64,000 nt of DNA. It comes from Flagellimonas oceanensis (GTDB taxonomy: Bacteria; Bacteroidota; Bacteroidia; Flavobacteriales; Flavobacteriaceae). Below the pieces are notes generated by a model, which saw only the letters and a list, made by a program, of their open reading frames with translations, was not told where the DNA came from and made no database searches. Both the position numbers and the translations under genes were made by a program. Below, one piece after another: positions 25,257 through 34,987 of this stretch. Location of the stretch: assembly GCF_003992595.1 (NCBI RefSeq), contig NZ_RZNA01000047.1, positions 199,870 to 263,869 on the forward strand, read 5' to 3'. Each line of letters begins with the position of its first letter. The first letter of the stretch is position 1.

Positions 25257-27881
25257 ATGGAAATCCCATCAAAATATGACCCAAAAAGGGTTGAAGAACA
25301 TTGGTATGCCTACTGGTCGGAGAACGACTATTTCAGCTCCAAACCGGACGAAAGAGAGCCGTATACCATCGTAATACCCCCACCAAATGTTACAGGGGTC
25401 CTGCATATGGGGCATATGCTCAACAATACCCTACAAGATGTTCTTATCCGTAGGGCACGACTATTGGGGAAAAACGCCTGTTGGGTCCCGGGAATGGATC
25501 ATGCTTCCATCGCTACGGAAGCAAAGGTGGTTGCCAAATTGAAGGCCGATGGCGTAGACAAGTCCAAATTGTCCCGCGATGAATTTCTGAAGCATGCATG
25601 GGATTGGACCAACGAGTATGGCGGTGTGATCCTTCAACAATTGAAAAAACTGGGTTGCTCCTGCGATTGGGACCGCACCAAATTCACTATGGATGACGAT
25701 ATGTCAGCATCGGTAATCAAGGTTTTTGTTGATTTATATAACAAAGGATTGATTTACAGGGGGTACCGAATGGTGAATTGGGACCCTGAGGCCAAGACAA
25801 CACTTTCAGATGAGGAGGTGATATATGAAGAAAGACAAGGTAATCTATACTATCTGTCCTATGCCATCGAAGGTTCCGATGAAAAAGTGACGATTGCCAC
25901 CACCCGTCCAGAGACCATTTTGGGAGATACCGCTATCTGTATCAACCCCAATGATGAAAGATACCGTCATTTGCGCGGCAAAAAAGCCATTGTGCCCATT
26001 TGCGATAGGGTGATTCCCATAATTGAAGATGAATATGTGGACGTGGAATTTGGTACAGGATGCCTTAAGGTCACGCCCGCACACGATGAAAACGATAAAA
26101 ATCTGGGGGATAAGCACAACCTTGAAGTTGTTGATATCTTCAATGATGACGCTACCTTGAACTCCTATGGCCTTCATTATGAAGGTAAGGACCGATTTGT
26201 GGTGCGCAAGGAAATCTCAAAAGAGCTTGAAGAAAAAGGGTATCTGGTAAAAACAGAACAGCATACCAATAAGGTGGGGACATCGGAAAGAACAAAGGTG
26301 GTCATTGAGCCAAGATTGTCCGATCAGTGGTTTCTGAAAATGGAAAACCTTGCCAAACCCGCCTTAGAAAGCGTTTTTGACACAAACGACATTAATTTCT
26401 TCCCCAAAAAGTTTGAAAATACATACCGCCATTGGATGGAAGGTATTCGCGACTGGAATATTTCCCGTCAATTGTGGTGGGGCCATCAAATTCCCGCTTA
26501 TTACTATGGCGACGGTAAGGAGGATTTTGTTGTTGCCGAATCCCCTGAAGAAGCCTTGGAACTTGCAAGAGCCATAAAACCCAAGATAGAAGCAGCCGAC
26601 CTGCGACAGGACCGTGATGTTCTGGATACATGGTTTTCCTCATGGTTGTGGCCCATCAGTGTGTTCGGGGGAATCTTGGACCCGGACAATGAAGAAGTAA
26701 ATTACTATTACCCTACCAACGATTTGGTGACCGCCCCGGATATCATATTCTTTTGGGTGGCAAGAATGATCATGGCAGGATACGAATACAGGGGGGAGCG
26801 ACCTTTTGAAAACGTCTATTTTACCGGGCTGGTCAGGGATAAGCAGCGTAGGAAGATGTCGAAGCAATTGGGCAATTCCCCAGATGCCCTTAAACTCATT
26901 GAGGATTTTGGGGCAGATGGCGTACGCGTTGGACTTTTGCTGAGCTCATCGGCAGGAAATGATATTATGTTCGATGAAGCCCTTTGCCAACAAGGGGCCA
27001 ACTTTGCCAACAAGATATGGAACGCCTTCCGTTTGGTAAAAGGATGGGAAGTTGCAGATATCCCACAACCGGAAGCGGCAGAAAAAGGAATAGCCTGGTA
27101 CAAGGCCAAGTTCAATCAAACTTTGGTGGAGATAGAAGACCATTTCTCCAAATATCGTATTTCTGATGCCTTGATGGCTACCTATAAATTGGTTTGGGAC
27201 GATTTCTGTTCCTGGTTATTGGAGATTGTGAAACCAGAATACCAAAAGCCCATCGACCAAAAAACATATGATGAGGTATTGGGCCTTTTTGAGGAAAACC
27301 TCAAATTGTTGCATCCATTTATGCCGTTCTTGACTGAGGAAGTGTGGCAACATATCGCCGAGCGTACGCCGGAGGATGCTTTGATCGTTTCCCAATGGCC
27401 AGAGGCTAAAGAAGTGGACTCAACCTTGATTGCGGATTTTGCATTTGCTTCCGAAGTGATTTCCGGGGTACGAACCATCAGAAAGGAAAAAAACATCCCC
27501 CAAAAGGATGCGTTGGAGCTCTTTATGCTGAATGCAGAAGGTGTGGGGCCGCAAATGGATACCATTATCCTAAAACTGGGAAACCTCTCAAAAGTGGAAA
27601 CTGTGGACGCCAGTTTGGATGGAGCGCTTACCTTTAGGGTTAAAAGCAACGAATACTTCATTCCCATCAGTGGAGCCATTGATGTGGAAGCTGAAATCGC
27701 CAAGATTACGGAAGAACTCAATTATACCAAAGGATTTTTAAAGTCGGTGGAAAAGAAATTGAGCAACGAGCGTTTTGTGAACAATGCCCCCGAACAAGTG
27801 GTGGCGATGGAACGCAAAAAAGCAGCTGATGCCGAGGCCAAGATTGAGACTTTGGAAAAGAGTTTGGCGAGTTTGCAATAA
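25257..27881 (+). CDS. valS: Valyl-tRNA synthetase
   Basis: An 874-residue class I synthetase that charges tRNA-Val. The HIGH motif appears as H-M-G-H ([11 protein letters not shown]), and KMSKS as K-M-S-K-Q ([13 protein letters not shown]). The editing domain has [12 protein letters not shown], and the C-terminal arm is a coiled coil (about 800-874) ending in K-S-L-A-S-L-Q. The leader of ~100 nt has no obvious T-box, which would not be expected in this phylum. Followed by a strong terminator. Confidence 0.97.
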   Translation: MEIPSKYDPKRVEEHWYAYWSENDYFSSKPDEREPYTIVIPPPNVTGVLHMGHMLNNTLQDVLIRRARLLGKNACWVPGMDHASIATEAKVVAKLKADGVDKSKLSRDEFLKHAWDWTNEYGGVILQQLKKLGCSCDWDRTKFTMDDDMSASVIKVFVDLYNKGLIYRGYRMVNWDPEAKTTLSDEEVIYEERQGNLYYLSYAIEGSDEKVTIATTRPETILGDTAICINPNDERYRHLRGKKAIVPICDRVIPIIEDEYVDVEFGTGCLKVTPAHDENDKNLGDKHNLEVVDIFNDDATLNSYGLHYEGKDRFVVRKEISKELEEKGYLVKTEQHTNKVGTSERTKVVIEPRLSDQWFLKMENLAKPALESVFDTNDINFFPKKFENTYRHWMEGIRDWNISRQLWWGHQIPAYYYGDGKEDFVVAESPEEALELARAIKPKIEAADLRQDRDVLDTWFSSWLWPISVFGGILDPDNEEVNYYYPTNDLVTAPDIIFFWVARMIMAGYEYRGERPFENVYFTGLVRDKQRRKMSKQLGNSPDALKLIEDFGADGVRVGLLLSSSAGNDIMFDEALCQQGANFANKIWNAFRLVKGWEVADIPQPEAAEKGIAWYKAKFNQTLVEIEDHFSKYRISDALMATYKLVWDDFCSWLLEIVKPEYQKPIDQKTYDEVLGLFEENLKLLHPFMPFLTEEVWQHIAERTPEDALIVSQWPEAKEVDSTLIADFAFASEVISGVRTIRKEKNIPQKDALELFMLNAEGVGPQMDTIILKLGNLSKVETVDASLDGALTFRVKSNEYFIPISGAIDVEAEIAKITEELNYTKGFLKSVEKKLSNERFVNNAPEQVVAMERKKAADAEAKIETLEKSLASLQ

Positions 27882-27910
27882 GTGCAAGAATACATGGTAG
27901 ATTGATTTTG

Positions 27911-27934
27911 AAAAGGGAAGCTCACTTCCCTTTT
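27911..27934 (+). terminator. Rho-independent terminator after valS
   Basis: A perfect 10-bp stem (AAAAGGGAAG with CTTCCCTTTT), loop CTCA, followed by a T-rich run (CTTTTTATTTTT), 30 bp after the valS stop. Confidence 0.92.
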
Positions 27935-27987
27935 CTTTTTATTTTTCATACTTTGGAAGGCATAATAACCAATTGACTTCAAAACCA

Positions 27988-29376
27988 ATGAAAAACCTCG
28001 ATAGAAGAAGTTTTATCCAAAAAACTTCGTTGACAGCCGCCGTGGTTTCCATAGCCCCGACCTATTTAAGGGCCAATTCCGAAAGACCTATTTCTTCCTC
28101 TTACATGGGCGGATTTGCCGCACCTAAATTGGAAAAGGTTCGTGCGGCCTTTATTGGAGTTGGAGCGAGGGGAGGCACCCATGCCAAGTTCTTTGCCGCT
28201 TTAAATGGAACCGAAGTGGTTGCCATCTGTGATCTTTATGAGGATTTAGTGAAAGAAAAGACCCAATGGGTAAAAGAAGCAGCTGGAGAAAATCGTCATA
28301 AAAATATAGCGCAATATTGGGGCCATGAGGATAAGTGGCGGACCATGCTAAAAGAAGTAAAGCCCGATGTGGTGTTTATCGCTACCAATTGGGCAAACCA
28401 TGCACCGATGGCCATTGGCGCCATGGAGCACGGAGCCCATGCGTTTGTTGAGGTGCCCATAGCCACTACCATTCAGGATATGTGGAGTATCGTGGATGCC
28501 AGTGAGCGTACCCAAAAGCACTGCATGATGTTGGAGAACGTGAACTACAGCCGTGATGAATTGATGTTCCTCAATATGTGTCGGCAAGGCGTGATTGGGG
28601 AAATACTTCATGGCGAAGCAGCTTATGTTCATGAATTGCGTTGGCAAATGGAAGAGCAGGAGCGAGGTACTGGGTCATGGCGAACACATCATTATGCCAA
28701 CCGTAACGGGAATTTATATCCTACACACGGTTTGGGCCCTGTTGCCCAATACATGAATTTGGCCAGACAGGAGGATACCTTCGGTAGTTTGGTTTCTTTT
28801 TCCACTCCTTCAAGAGGGAGGGAATTGTATGCCGAGGAAAATTATCCTAAAGACCACAAATGGAACCAACTTGATTTTAAAGGAGGGGATTTGAATACCT
28901 CCATCATCAAAACCCACTTTGGGAAAACCATTATGGTGCAATGGGACGAAACGAGTCCAAGACCCTATTCCCGATTGAACCTGGTACAGGGAACCAAAGG
29001 TGTTCTGGCCGGATTCCCGACCCGCGTAGCTTTGGAAGGTGGTGTGGAAGGGTTGACCAAGGACCATCATTCCTGGGTGCAAGGAGAACAGCTGGAAAAA
29101 TTATACGAAAAATATGATCATCCCCTTTACAAACGATTGAACGAAGCTGCCAAAGGGAGTGGCCATGGTGGTATGGACGGAATCATGGTATATCGAATCG
29201 TGGAATGCCTGCAGAAGGGACTTCCTTTGGATCAAAATGTGTACGAAGGATGTTTATGGAGTGCGGTTTCCCCATTGAGCGAACGTTCTGTGGCCAGTGA
29301 CGGGGCACCACAGCCTTTCCCTGATTTTACACGAGGCAATTGGAAGGACACTGAGCCGTTACAAATTATAAGCTAA
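27988..29376 (+). CDS. Gfo/Idh/MocA oxidoreductase of the GH109 type
   Basis: A 462-residue protein starting at ATG 27988; an in-frame TTG 15 bp upstream is less likely. The N-terminus has a Tat-like signal (D-R-R-S-F-I-Q-K-T-S-L-T-A-A-V-V), so it probably enters the periplasm already folded with NAD. The NAD domain has F-I-G-V-G-A-R-G, and the C-terminal part has G-H-G-G-M-D-G-I-M-V-Y-R and W-S-A-V-S-P-L-S-E-R-S-V, features of GH109, whose known members hydrolyse alpha-N-acetylgalactosaminides through an NAD-dependent mechanism. The actual sugar is inferred only. First of three tightly spaced genes. Confidence 0.87.
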   Translation: MKNLDRRSFIQKTSLTAAVVSIAPTYLRANSERPISSSYMGGFAAPKLEKVRAAFIGVGARGGTHAKFFAALNGTEVVAICDLYEDLVKEKTQWVKEAAGENRHKNIAQYWGHEDKWRTMLKEVKPDVVFIATNWANHAPMAIGAMEHGAHAFVEVPIATTIQDMWSIVDASERTQKHCMMLENVNYSRDELMFLNMCRQGVIGEILHGEAAYVHELRWQMEEQERGTGSWRTHHYANRNGNLYPTHGLGPVAQYMNLARQEDTFGSLVSFSTPSRGRELYAEENYPKDHKWNQLDFKGGDLNTSIIKTHFGKTIMVQWDETSPRPYSRLNLVQGTKGVLAGFPTRVALEGGVEGLTKDHHSWVQGEQLEKLYEKYDHPLYKRLNEAAKGSGHGGMDGIMVYRIVECLQKGLPLDQNVYEGCLWSAVSPLSERSVASDGAPQPFPDFTRGNWKDTEPLQIIS

Positions 29377-29384
29377 GAGCGTTA

Positions 29385-30437
29385 ATGATTGAAATAAAAG
29401 TACCGGCCCGAATCTGTTTTTACGGTGATCATCAAGATTATTTGGGATTGCCCGTAATTGCTGGAACCATTGATCGATATATTAATTTAAAGGCGAGTCC
29501 AAATACCGACGATAGGTACCTGTTAAGGTTATTGGACCTCGAAGCGGAGACATCCATTGCTTTGAACGATGATTTGAAGCAAATTCAATCCGATGATTAT
29601 TTTAGGTCGGTAATGGCCGTATTAAAAAAACAAGGTTTTCAGTTTGATCAAGGTTACGATATCGAGATATCGGGAAACATTCCCGTGAACGCTGGACTTT
29701 CCAGTTCCTCTGCTTTGGTGGTGGCCTGGATTCGTTTTTTGGTGGAAACCCAAGGAAAATCCAAAGAAATCAGTGATTATCAAATTGGGAGATGGGCATA
29801 CGAAGCCGAAGTCATGTTCTTTGACCAGCCCGGGGGATTAATGGATCAGTATACCATAGCACAAAAAGGTTTGATTTATATCGATACCCGAAATGGCGAA
29901 AGCACTCGACTGAATGCCAATTTGGGGAAATTACTTGTTGCGGAGTCGGGTGTGCCCAAAAAGACCTTGGAGGTCTTGAAAAATGCCAGAGTGTATGCAC
30001 AGAAGGCCGTGGATGCCGTCAAAAAAGTACATCCAGAACTTGAACTGCAACGTGCCACCTTGACGGATTATGAAAAATATGTTGATTTGGTGCCCGAGGA
30101 ACTCCAGGGGTATTGGTATGCCACCATTTACAATTATCACATCACGCTGGAAGCAAAAAAGGAATTATTGAAGCAGAATCCCGACATTCAACTTTTGGGG
30201 GATTTGATGAACCAGCATCAAATCATTTTGCAAAATGAAATCAAAAATACGCCTTTGGAAATGGTGGAAATGATGGATGCCGCACGTAATGCTGGGGCAA
30301 CCGGGACAAAAATCATCGGTTCGGGAGGTGGTGGCTGTATGGTGGCCATGGTAACGGAAGATATGGAGGAAAACATAAAACAGGCATTTTTGGACCAAGG
30401 AGCCAAGGCAGTTTACAGAGTGGAATTAACAAGTTGA
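29385..30437 (+). CDS. GHMP-family sugar kinase (galactokinase-like)
   Basis: A 350-residue kinase. The substrate loop is R-I-C-F-Y-G-D-H-Q-D-Y (compare G-E-H-x-D-Y of galactokinases), the phosphate loop is P-V-N-A-G-L-S-S-S-S-A-L, the likely catalytic Asp is in G-G-L-M-D-Q-Y-T, and the third motif is G-S-G-G-G-G-C. It should phosphorylate a sugar or sugar derivative at C1. It lies 8 bp after the GH109-like gene and just before a nucleotidyltransferase, which points to salvage of a released sugar into a nucleotide sugar. It is not close enough to GalK to name. Confidence 0.85.
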   Translation: MIEIKVPARICFYGDHQDYLGLPVIAGTIDRYINLKASPNTDDRYLLRLLDLEAETSIALNDDLKQIQSDDYFRSVMAVLKKQGFQFDQGYDIEISGNIPVNAGLSSSSALVVAWIRFLVETQGKSKEISDYQIGRWAYEAEVMFFDQPGGLMDQYTIAQKGLIYIDTRNGESTRLNANLGKLLVAESGVPKKTLEVLKNARVYAQKAVDAVKKVHPELELQRATLTDYEKYVDLVPEELQGYWYATIYNYHITLEAKKELLKQNPDIQLLGDLMNQHQIILQNEIKNTPLEMVEMMDAARNAGATGTKIIGSGGGGCMVAMVTEDMEENIKQAFLDQGAKAVYRVELTS

Positions 30438-30442
30438 TTAGA

Positions 30443-31276
30443 ATGGAAAATACGAGTTTGATTATTATGGTAGGTGGTGCATCCTCACGCATGAAGCGAA
30501 GTTTAAAAACCAGGGAGGACCAAAAGGGGATCATGGACAACATTCCCCATAAAAGTTTGATTCCCGTAGGGAAAAACGGTAGGCCTTTCCTGTACTATTT
30601 GGTTCAGAATGCGGTGGAGGCGGGATACACAAAACTGTATTTGATCACAAGCCCGGAAAATGAAGCCTTTCAAAACTTGAAAGAGCAGGGCAATCTTCCA
30701 AGTGGACTGGAGGTTTTATTGGCCGTACAATCCGTGCCAGAGGGAAGGACAAAACCATTGGGCACTGCCGATGCCCTTCAGCAATGTTTGGATCAATACC
30801 CTGAATTAAAACAGACCACCTTCACGGTTTGCAATGGGGACAACCTTTACTCCGTTGGCGCTTTAAAAGATTTAAGGTCAGCTAGAAAAGCCCCCCATGC
30901 TTTGATCAGTTACGGCAGTTCAGGTTTTGATTACACCGAGGAGCGCATAGCCAAGTTTGCTGTGATGGACATTTCCTCGGATGGTTTTCTACAGCAAATT
31001 ATTGAAAAACCCAATGTGGAGGATGTTCCAAAGTATAGGGATGAGTCAGGGGAGCTAAGGGTAAGCATGAACATTTTTAGTTTTTCGGGCAAAGAAATCC
31101 ATCCCTATTTAAAAAACTGTCCCATTGACCCTGTTCGAGACGAAAAGGAATTGCCCAAAGCTGTTGCTGTTTTGGTTACCGAAGAATCGCAAAGCGTTTT
31201 TTGTATACCCCGCTCAGAGCATATTCCCGATTTAACGGATGCAAATGATATTCAGTTATTTAAAAATTTAGAGTAA
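30443..31276 (+). CDS. Sugar-phosphate nucleotidyltransferase-like protein
   Basis: A 277-residue NTP-transferase fold protein. Start at ATG 30443; a TTG at 30434 that overlaps the kinase stop is possible. It has a modified nucleotide-binding loop, I-I-M-V-G-G-A-S-S-R-M, then H-K-S-L-I-P-V-G with the usual Lys, and V-C-N-G-D-N-L-Y for the metal Asp. It is probably the step after the kinase, making an NDP-sugar. The loop differs from the normal G-G-x-G-T-R, so substrate or activity may differ. Confidence 0.82.
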   Translation: MENTSLIIMVGGASSRMKRSLKTREDQKGIMDNIPHKSLIPVGKNGRPFLYYLVQNAVEAGYTKLYLITSPENEAFQNLKEQGNLPSGLEVLLAVQSVPEGRTKPLGTADALQQCLDQYPELKQTTFTVCNGDNLYSVGALKDLRSARKAPHALISYGSSGFDYTEERIAKFAVMDISSDGFLQQIIEKPNVEDVPKYRDESGELRVSMNIFSFSGKEIHPYLKNCPIDPVRDEKELPKAVAVLVTEESQSVFCIPRSEHIPDLTDANDIQLFKNLE

Positions 31277-31328
31277 CTTAAAGGCATGTAATCCCATACT
31301 TGCATCGAGCAAACTTTAAATTTTTGAA

Positions 31329-32597
31329 ATGGAATCGTATGCAACGGCATTATTATATGCAACACCGTTTTTTATCGGCTTGGTATTGATCGAGATTCTT
31401 TACGGCCGATTTGTAAAAGATCAGAAACACAACCTTATGGACACCGTGAGCAGCCTTAGCTCTGGTTTGACCAATGTGGTCAAGGATTCGTTGGGATTGG
31501 TGCTCATTTTGGTAAGCTACCCTTTTTTATTGGAGCATTTGGCCTTGGTGGAGATCAAAGCAACTTGGCTGGTTTGGGTAGTGGCCTTTATTGCATTGGA
31601 TTTTGCGGGTTATTGGAACCACAGGTTGAGCCATCACATCAACTTTTTTTGGAACCAGCACGTGATCCATCATAGCAGTGAAGAGTTTAATTTGGCCTGT
31701 GCGCTTCGTCAGCCCGTTTCGAACTTATTGGGGTATTACGCACTGTTGCTGATTCCCGCTGCCTTATTGGGAGTGCCCAACCAGGTCATAGCGATATTGG
31801 CGCCTATTCATTTGTTCGCTCAATTTTGGTATCACACTCAGCATATTGGGAAAATGGGCTTTTTGGAGTACGTGATCGTGACCCCGTCACAGCATCGGGT
31901 GCACCATGCCATTAATCCCGAGTACATCGATAAGAACCTGGGACAGATATTTTGTGTTTGGGACAGGATGTTCGGAACTTTTCAGGAAGAGTTGGATGAG
32001 GTGCCCCCGCAATACGGTGTTTTGAAACCTGCCAATACGTGGAATCCCATCATCATTAATTTTCAGCACTTATGGCGATTGATTCAAGATGCATGGCGTA
32101 CCAAAAGTTATTGGGACAAATTGCGGATTTGGGTTATGCCCACCGGTTGGCGTCCCGAGGATGTGAAGGAAAAATACCCTATTGCCATCATCAAGAATGT
32201 ATACAATTTCAGAAAGTATCAGCCCGAAGCCTCCAATTCGTTAAAGGGCTATGCACTGTTCCAATTGATTATCACCATGGTTTTGATGCTCTTTATGTTC
32301 TACAACTATACTGACATTGGATTTGATGGGCTTTTGCTCTTCGGTGCTTTTATATTTGTCGGTATTTATGGCTATACAACCCTTATGGACCGCAAGAGCT
32401 ATGCAGTTTGGATTGAAGTGATTCGAGGGGTGGGAGGATTGGCATTGATTTATTTTACCAATGATTGGTTTGGAATCAATACATACTTTTCGATAGGAAG
32501 CTATCTGGTGGCCCTATATTTTTTGGTAACGATTTTCGGGGCTATCTACTTTACGTATTTTGAGAAGTCGTTCGCGACCCCTGATTTGGTTTCCTAG
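31329..32597 (+). CDS. Fatty-acid hydroxylase/sterol desaturase superfamily membrane protein
   Basis: A 422-residue integral membrane di-iron enzyme. The histidine clusters are H-R-L-S-H-H, H-V-I-H-H and H-R-V-H-H-A-I-N-P-E-Y, preceded by D-F-A-G-Y-W-N. Two or more N-terminal helices and a further hydrophobic C-terminal block (about 305-410) give the layout of alkylglycerol monooxygenase (TMEM195-like) rather than a short sterol desaturase. It likely hydroxylates a lipid chain; the substrate is unknown. Its TAG stop shares CTAG with the convergent ACBP gene. Confidence 0.88.
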   Translation: MESYATALLYATPFFIGLVLIEILYGRFVKDQKHNLMDTVSSLSSGLTNVVKDSLGLVLILVSYPFLLEHLALVEIKATWLVWVVAFIALDFAGYWNHRLSHHINFFWNQHVIHHSSEEFNLACALRQPVSNLLGYYALLLIPAALLGVPNQVIAILAPIHLFAQFWYHTQHIGKMGFLEYVIVTPSQHRVHHAINPEYIDKNLGQIFCVWDRMFGTFQEELDEVPPQYGVLKPANTWNPIIINFQHLWRLIQDAWRTKSYWDKLRIWVMPTGWRPEDVKEKYPIAIIKNVYNFRKYQPEASNSLKGYALFQLIITMVLMLFMFYNYTDIGFDGLLLFGAFIFVGIYGYTTLMDRKSYAVWIEVIRGVGGLALIYFTNDWFGINTYFSIGSYLVALYFLVTIFGAIYFTYFEKSFATPDLVS

Positions 32598-32857
32598 AGC
32601 GATTTAAGCTCTTTGTCCACCAATTCCACATATTTTTCCATGGCTTCCTCCACACTGATTCTTTTGGCTTGGAAAAGGGCATTTGCCTTGAAAGCATTGA
32701 TGAGTGGTGTTCTACTGCCGGGATTGTCAAAGTTTTTGTTGGCAATCTTAAAATAGGCATACAACTTTAACAGAAGATCTGCGGGTAGGGGGTCTGTGTA
32801 ATCGTTAACAAAGTTAACGGCATCGTTGAACCTTTTATGTAATTCTTCGTTAATCAT
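32594..32857 (-). CDS. Acyl-CoA-binding protein (ACBP) domain protein
   Basis: An 87-residue four-helix ACBP-like protein. Recognised by L-L-L-K-L-Y-A-Y-F-K-I-A (compare Y-x2-Y-K-Q-A), N-A-F-K-A-N-A-L-F-Q-A-K and the last helix E-E-A-M-E-K-Y-V-E-L-V. Binds long-chain acyl-CoA in the cytosol. It overlaps the psd gene by 8 bp and ends the phospholipid operon, so it probably supplies or buffers acyl chains there. ACBP is common in eukaryotes and scattered in bacteria. Confidence 0.85.
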   Translation of the reverse strand: MINEELHKRFNDAVNFVNDYTDPLPADLLLKLYAYFKIANKNFDNPGSRTPLINAFKANALFQAKRISVEEAMEKYVELVDKELKSL

Positions 32858-33515
32858 CCAACGGTCTTACGGAAGCAATGCATGTGCGTGCCCCAACTAC
32901 TTTTTGATTGAGTTTTACAGTGATGTCACAGTCAAGCGGCAACAATAGATCCACGCGCGACCCAAATTTTATAAAACCGGCATCCTCCCCTTGGGTCACT
33001 TGTTCGCCTTCTTCGGCATAGTTTACGATCCTACGTGCCATGGCCCCCGCTATTTGCCTGTAACCGATTTCCCCGAATTTCGGGGTATGCAGGATTATCG
33101 TGGTGCGTTCATTCTCGGTGCTGGATTTTGGGTGCCAGGCCACCAGGTATTTCCCTGGATGGTATTTGGAATAGGTTACCGTTCCGCTTGCAGGGTATCG
33201 GGTCACATGTACATTGGTGGGTGACATGAATATGGATACCTGCTTTCTTTTTTCCTTGAAGTATTCGGGTTCGTCAACTTCCTCGATGACCACAACCTTG
33301 CCATCAACGGGAGCCAATATTTCATCAAAATTGGGCGTGACCAATCGCTTGGGATTTCTGAAAAACTGCAGAATGGCTATCAAGAGCACTAAAGCAGCGA
33401 TCTGAACCACAAGCCGAACCCATTCCACATCAATCAAGTATTGTGCGGCCAAAACGGCGGCTACCACCATGAAAAAAGTGGTAATGATAATTTTTTGCCC
33501 CTCTTTATGAAACAT
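32850..33515 (-). CDS. psd: Phosphatidylserine decarboxylase (short type)
   Basis: A 221-residue membrane-anchored enzyme that makes phosphatidylethanolamine. Two N-terminal hydrophobic segments (about 8-50) precede Q-F-F-R-N-P-K-R. The self-cleavage site is F-G-S-R, where the Ser becomes the pyruvoyl group. Metal/charge residues include S-P-T-N-V-H-V-T-R. Length is that of the short archaeal/Bacteroidota type. Overlaps cdsA by 11 bp and ACBP by 8 bp. Confidence 0.93.
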   Translation of the reverse strand: MFHKEGQKIIITTFFMVVAAVLAAQYLIDVEWVRLVVQIAALVLLIAILQFFRNPKRLVTPNFDEILAPVDGKVVVIEEVDEPEYFKEKRKQVSIFMSPTNVHVTRYPASGTVTYSKYHPGKYLVAWHPKSSTENERTTIILHTPKFGEIGYRQIAGAMARRIVNYAEEGEQVTQGEDAGFIKFGSRVDLLLPLDCDITVKLNQKVVGARTCIASVRPLDD

Positions 33516-34308
33516 AGGAGAATATAGTTAAAATCAAATAAGCAAAAGGTGCAGCGAAGACCAAGCTATCCAATCGGTCCCAAATTCCACCATGCCCGGG
33601 CAGGATAGCTCCGCTATCCTTTACTCCGGCCATACGTTTGAACTTTGATTCCAATAAATCTCCCAAACTCCCTGCAACCACTATTAAACAGGCCATTGCC
33701 ATCCATTCCATTAAAGTGAGCCTTGTTTCGTACCACGATAAAAAATAGGCGGCTATCAGTGCAAAAATAAGACCTCCTACAGAACCTTCAATGGTTTTTT
33801 TTGGTGAAACTGCAGGAAATAGTTTCGTACGCCCCAAAGTTCTTCCCACCAAGTAGGCAAACGTATCGTTGACCCATATCAAAATAAAGATGCCCATGAT
33901 CAAAAACTGAGCGAATTCATCGATTTTGTATGGAATCATCGTTAAGAAAATGCATCCGCCCCCAATGTAAAAGAGTCCGATGAAAAACTTCTGAAAGCTT
34001 GTAAAATTCCTAGGTTTTTTGGAAAACAGGAACATCAGTAATGCGATGTCCACCGTTATGGTCAACAACATCAGTAAATTTACCACCATGGTGTCATTGG
34101 TCAGATAAATAAAAATCCACCAAAGTGCTAAATAAGCCATAAAGATGTAATAACCTTTAAGCCTTACGATTCTTTTGAACTCGTACAGACAGGCAAGCCC
34201 AAATGCCATGAACAGGAAATCGAAAGCATCAGAGCTTAGAAATACCGCGCCTAGGAGTAGTAATACATAAATCACTCCTGTTATGGAGCGTCTCAAAATT
34301 TCTCTCAT
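33505..34308 (-). CDS. cdsA: Phosphatidate cytidylyltransferase
   Basis: A 267-residue multi-pass membrane enzyme that makes CDP-diacylglycerol from phosphatidate and CTP. The first hydrophobic segment is V-I-Y-V-L-L-L-L-G-A-V-F. The signature near the C-terminus is S-L-G-D-L-L-E-S-K-F-K-R ... K-D-S-G-A-I-L-P-G-H-G-G-I-W-D-R-L-D-S. It provides the substrate for phosphatidylserine synthesis upstream of Psd. It sits 4 bp after the LUD gene. Confidence 0.95.
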   Translation of the reverse strand: MREILRRSITGVIYVLLLLGAVFLSSDAFDFLFMAFGLACLYEFKRIVRLKGYYIFMAYLALWWIFIYLTNDTMVVNLLMLLTITVDIALLMFLFSKKPRNFTSFQKFFIGLFYIGGGCIFLTMIPYKIDEFAQFLIMGIFILIWVNDTFAYLVGRTLGRTKLFPAVSPKKTIEGSVGGLIFALIAAYFLSWYETRLTLMEWMAMACLIVVAGSLGDLLESKFKRMAGVKDSGAILPGHGGIWDRLDSLVFAAPFAYLILTIFSYVS

Positions 34309-34312
34309 GTAT

Positions 34313-34921
34313 TTAGAAATCTTCTAGGAGTAAAAGATATACATTTTTTGAGGCACTTCCGTAGGAAAGAAAGTCATCTTTGTTTTCGGCCGTTTGCTGA
34401 AAGTGCTTTAATGTGGTAATGTTATTGGGAATATCTTTTTGATAGCGTTCTTTAATGATTTTGAGTGCTTCGCTTATGGAATCCACTAGCTGGCTCGTGG
34501 TGGCAAAAACCACCAAGTTGGAAGGTAGTTCGTTCAGCTTCTTTTCCTTGATCTGATTGGAGCAGACCAAGATGGAGCCATTGTGGGCGACAAGGTGCTC
34601 GCATGTGGTAAAGAAAATTTCACTTTCGTTGCGGTTGTTGGTAAAGTCAATCTTCTCTGAGGCAAAACGGGTTTCCAACCTTGGGTCCATGGAGTAGAAA
34701 AGATGGTTTTGCCAATCGTTTTCCGAAATGATGTTTTTGAGCGCTTCGGAAACTTCCGCGAAATCTTCACAGTAGATAAACTTGCCACCATTTTTTTTGA
34801 AGTAGATGGTAAATTTCTCATCAACGGGAATCTTTAAATCGGGCATGTGGTCACCACGGGTTTCCGCAGTTTCCTTGGAAACCTTTTTTCCTCCTCCGAA
34901 AAGTTTTTTAAAAACCCCCAT
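34313..34921 (-). CDS. LUD-domain (LutC/YkgG-like) protein
   Basis: A 202-residue protein. The N-terminal ~30 residues are basic and Gly/Lys-rich (G-V-F-K-K-L-F-G-G-G-K-K), and the rest is a LUD domain with F-T-N-N-R-N-E-S-E-I-F-F-T-T-C-E-H-L-V-A-H-N-G-S-I. LUD proteins take part in lactate oxidation (LutABC), but lutA and lutB are absent here. The position between ftsH and cdsA seems typical for Bacteroidota, so it is unlikely to be part of lactate use; the role is unknown. Confidence 0.8.
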   Translation of the reverse strand: MGVFKKLFGGGKKVSKETAETRGDHMPDLKIPVDEKFTIYFKKNGGKFIYCEDFAEVSEALKNIISENDWQNHLFYSMDPRLETRFASEKIDFTNNRNESEIFFTTCEHLVAHNGSILVCSNQIKEKKLNELPSNLVVFATTSQLVDSISEALKIIKERYQKDIPNNITTLKHFQQTAENKDDFLSYGSASKNVYLLLLEDF

Positions 34922-34987
34922 TTATGGTGTTGCGTTCTTATCTACCGAATCAATATAATTCCTTTGATTATACTTTATTGAATGAAT

